From assembly GCA_007121975.1 (NCBI GenBank), contig SKJO01000083.1:1-7101 (forward strand): 7,101 bases of DNA. The letters are read 5' to 3'. The position numbers and the translations under genes are program-made. The stretch's first letter is position 1. Each line of letters begins with the position of its first letter. This document shows, piece after piece, positions 5,605 through 7,101 of this stretch. The notes under the pieces are model-generated. The model saw only the letters and a program-made list of their open reading frames with translations, was not told where the DNA came from and made no database searches. The DNA comes from Nitriliruptoraceae bacterium (lineage in GTDB: Bacteria; Actinomycetota; Nitriliruptoria; Nitriliruptorales; Nitriliruptoraceae).

Positions 5605-6417
5605 CTACGTCGCCGGTCTCAGATGATGCACGTCGCCGGCAGCCACGCTCTGCCGACGCCCAGCCACCTCGACCACCAGCGCCCCGTCGGTGGCGAGGTC
5701 GACCGCGCGGCCGCGCAGCACGCCGCCGTCGGGCCGCGCCACCTCGACCTCACGGCCCAGCGTCGAGCAGGCCCGCCGGTAGCGCTCGCGCAGCGTGGAG
5801 CCCTCGTCGCGCAGCCGGGCGTCGAGACCGCCGAGCACGTCGGCGAGCAGCGCGAAGCGATCCACGTCGCCGTGAACGGCTTCGGCCACGCTGGTCCAGG
5901 CGGTCGCCTCGTCGAGGCGTGGCACCCCGCGCCAGTCGACGTTGATGCCGATGCCGATCACCAGCACCGCCCGGTCGTCGAGGTGGTGATGCTCGACGAG
6001 GATGCCCACACACTTGCGCTCGGCGCCGTCGACCACGGCGAGCACGTCGTTGGGCCACTTGAGCGCGACCTCGACGCCTCGGGCGCGCAGGGCGTCGGCC
6101 ACCGCCACCCCGGCCGCCAGCGGGACCAGGCCCACGGCGCCGCCGAGCGGACGGCTGCCTGCCACCTCGACGGTGGCGCTGATCGCCAGGGACACCCCAC
6201 CGGTCGGTGCGTCCTGCCACCGGCGTCCGATCCGGCCCCGGCCGGTGCGCTGGCGGTCGGCGGTGACCACCAGCCCGGGTGGGGTGCCGGCGCGCAGGGC
6301 ATCGAGCGCGACGTCGTTGGTCGAACCCACCTCGGCGAGGTGCTGCCAGGTGTGCCAGCGGGCCGGGCCCTCGAGCAGTGCCGCCAAGCGGGGATGAGCA
6401 TCGGACGGGGTGGACAT
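5605..6417 (-). CDS. birA: Biotin--[acetyl-CoA carboxylase] ligase BirA (no DNA-binding domain)
   Basis: 270 residues from ATG at 6417, with GAGGAAG as ribosome site. It activates biotin with ATP to biotinyl-5'-AMP and attaches it to the lysine of biotin carrier domains. The ligase signatures are all present: EVGSTND (29-35), the biotin/AMP loop QRTGRGRIGRRW (56-67), KWPND (120-124), K135 within KCVGIL (135-140) and GIGINV (155-160). A C-terminal SH3-like domain (about 219-268) contains GREVEVARPDGGVLRGRAVD. The N-terminus runs straight into the catalytic domain, with no helix-turn-helix, so this is a group I enzyme that should not itself repress biotin genes. It is divergent from an acyl-CoA carboxylase beta subunit, whose biotinylated partner is an obvious substrate. 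Mycobacteria have the same birA/accD5 neighbourhood. Assignment is firm. Confidence 0.95.
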   Translation of the reverse strand: MSTPSDAHPRLAALLEGPARWHTWQHLAEVGSTNDVALDALRAGTPPGLVVTADRQRTGRGRIGRRWQDAPTGGVSLAISATVEVAGSRPLGGAVGLVPLAAGVAVADALRARGVEVALKWPNDVLAVVDGAERKCVGILVEHHHLDDRAVLVIGIGINVDWRGVPRLDEATAWTSVAEAVHGDVDRFALLADVLGGLDARLRDEGSTLRERYRRACSTLGREVEVARPDGGVLRGRAVDLATDGALVVEVAGRRQSVAAGDVHHLRPAT

Positions 6418-6465
6418 GCCACTTCCTCGGATCGCGCGGATCGGCAGCAGCCTGCGGACGCGCCG

Positions 6466-6475
6466 AGGCTAGGAT
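6466..6475. promoter_or_regulatory. Overlapping divergent -10 elements for birA and accD5
   Basis: AGGCTAGGAT contains TAGGAT on the plus strand (6470-6475) and TAGCCT on the minus strand (6471-6466). Both fit TANNNT and share the central TA. The plus element would start transcription near 6482, giving a leader of about 30 bases before the GTG at 6512. The minus element would start near 6458, giving about 40 bases before the birA ATG. Neither side has a clear -35. The near-symmetric layout matches the reported class of bidirectional bacterial promoters with overlapping -10 sequences. Inferred from pattern and spacing only. Confidence 0.45.
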
Positions 6476-6511
6476 GCCGCAGGCACGCCGACGACATCGA
6501 AAGGTGCGTTC

Positions 6512-7101
6512 GTGGCCGAGACCACGCAGGACAAGCTCGCGGAGTTGCAACGGCGCCAGGCGGAAGCGTCCGCAGGCGGGGGCGAGACCGCGATCGCCCG
6601 CCAGCACGACCGCGGGAAGCTCACCGCGCGCGAGCGCATCGACCTGCTCGTCGACGAGGGGTCGTTCGTCGAGACCGACGCATTCGCGGTGCACCGCGCG
6701 ACCGGGTTCGGCCTCGAGGACAAGAAGATCCTCGGCGACGGCGTGGTGACCGGACACGGCACCATCGACGGTCGCCCCGTGTGCGTGTTCAGCCAGGACT
6801 TCACCGCGTTCGGTGGCTCGCTCGGGGAGGTGTTCGCCGCCAAGGTCGTCAAGATCATGGATCTTGCCGAGCGCATGGGCGTTCCCGTGATCGGGCTGAA
6901 CGACTCCGGCGGCGCCCGGATCCAGGAGGGCGTGGTCAGCCTCGGCGGGTACGGCGAGATCTTCCTGCGCAACGTGCGGACCTCGGGCGTGATCCCCCAG
7001 ATCAGCGCGATCATGGGTCCCTGCGCCGGAGGCGCGGTGTACTCGCCGGCCATCACCGACTTCGTGTTCATGGTCAAGGACACCTCGCACATGTTCATCA
7101 C
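6512..7101 (+). CDS. accD5: Acyl-CoA carboxylase carboxyltransferase beta subunit, AccD5/PccB type (runs off right edge)
   Basis: GTG at 6512 with AAAGG about seven bases upstream; 196 codons are in the window out of the roughly 530 usual for the family. The protein transfers the carboxyl group from carboxybiotin to propionyl-CoA and/or acetyl-CoA, giving methylmalonyl-CoA or malonyl-CoA. The N-terminal half of the carboxyltransferase is clear: RQHDRGKLTARERIDLL (30-46), GSFVETDAF, GHGTIDGRPVCVFSQDFTAF (81-100) with GGSLGE, the oxyanion-hole segment DSGGARIQEGV (131-141) and GPCAGGAVYSPA (169-180). These agree with AccD5/PccB rather than the shorter AccD of the bacterial ACC complex. The residues that set acyl-chain preference lie in the second half, beyond the window, so propionyl-CoA preference is inferred from similarity and from the adjacent birA. 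In mycobacteria the next genes are accE5, maf and, a little further, the biotinylated alpha subunit accA3; the same may follow here. Confidence 0.93.
   Translation, partial: MAETTQDKLAELQRRQAEASAGGGETAIARQHDRGKLTARERIDLLVDEGSFVETDAFAVHRATGFGLEDKKILGDGVVTGHGTIDGRPVCVFSQDFTAFGGSLGEVFAAKVVKIMDLAERMGVPVIGLNDSGGARIQEGVVSLGGYGEIFLRNVRTSGVIPQISAIMGPCAGGAVYSPAITDFVFMVKDTSHMFI

Noticed and set aside
5750..7090. 446-residue minus-strand open frame across birA, the promoter and accD5
   Set aside because: It is out of frame with birA and antisense to accD5, both of which have full family signatures.
1..7101. Defence island, toxin-antitoxin pair, mobile element or CRISPR array
   Set aside because: No nuclease, transposase, integrase, repeat array or composition break was found; the window reads as ordinary chromosomal genes.

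Overview
This is a GC-rich window (about 70% G+C by eye) with strong G/C preference at third codon positions, GTG starts and short purine-rich ribosome sites. Together with the divergent birA/accD5 arrangement at the right end, this points to a chromosomal segment of an Actinomycetota bacterium. I cannot name the genus. I see no mobile element, phage gene, CRISPR array, tRNA or rRNA.

Layout, left to right. (1) 1-438, minus: the N-terminal part of a long, DmdC-type acyl-CoA dehydrogenase that runs off the left edge. (2) 439-557: a divergent intergenic region with a candidate promoter in each direction and a GC hairpin. (3) 558-3083, plus: a tightly coupled two-gene unit. The first gene is an SLC41/MgtE-like integral membrane cation permease with two MgtE-type halves. 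The second is a soluble protein with two PhoU-TrkA_C modules, probably its cytosolic regulatory partner. Both genes are internally duplicated. (4) 3098-3112: a compact hairpin lying between two convergent genes. (5) 3113-5523, minus: a small two-helix membrane protein, an unrecognised 263-residue protein, and a complete short/medium-chain-type acyl-CoA dehydrogenase. (6) 5605-6417, minus: birA, biotin-protein ligase without a DNA-binding domain. (7) 6418-6511: a divergent intergenic region with overlapping, near-symmetric -10 elements. (8) 6512-7101, plus: the 5' part of an acyl-CoA carboxylase carboxyltransferase beta subunit (AccD5/PccB type), running off the right edge.

How the genes fit together. 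The right half concerns acyl-CoA metabolism. BirA attaches biotin to the carrier domain of the acyl-CoA carboxylase whose beta subunit is encoded divergently. Two unrelated acyl-CoA dehydrogenases feed the same propionyl/branched-chain/fatty acyl-CoA pool. The mycobacterial chromosome has the same birA-accD5 divergent pair, as I recall, so this part is conserved core. The left half is an ion-transport unit with no obvious metabolic link to it. The least described parts are the permease/PhoU-TrkA_C pair, which resembles a pairing I associate with archaeal genomes (COG1824/COG3273), and the 263-residue + two-helix membrane protein pair.
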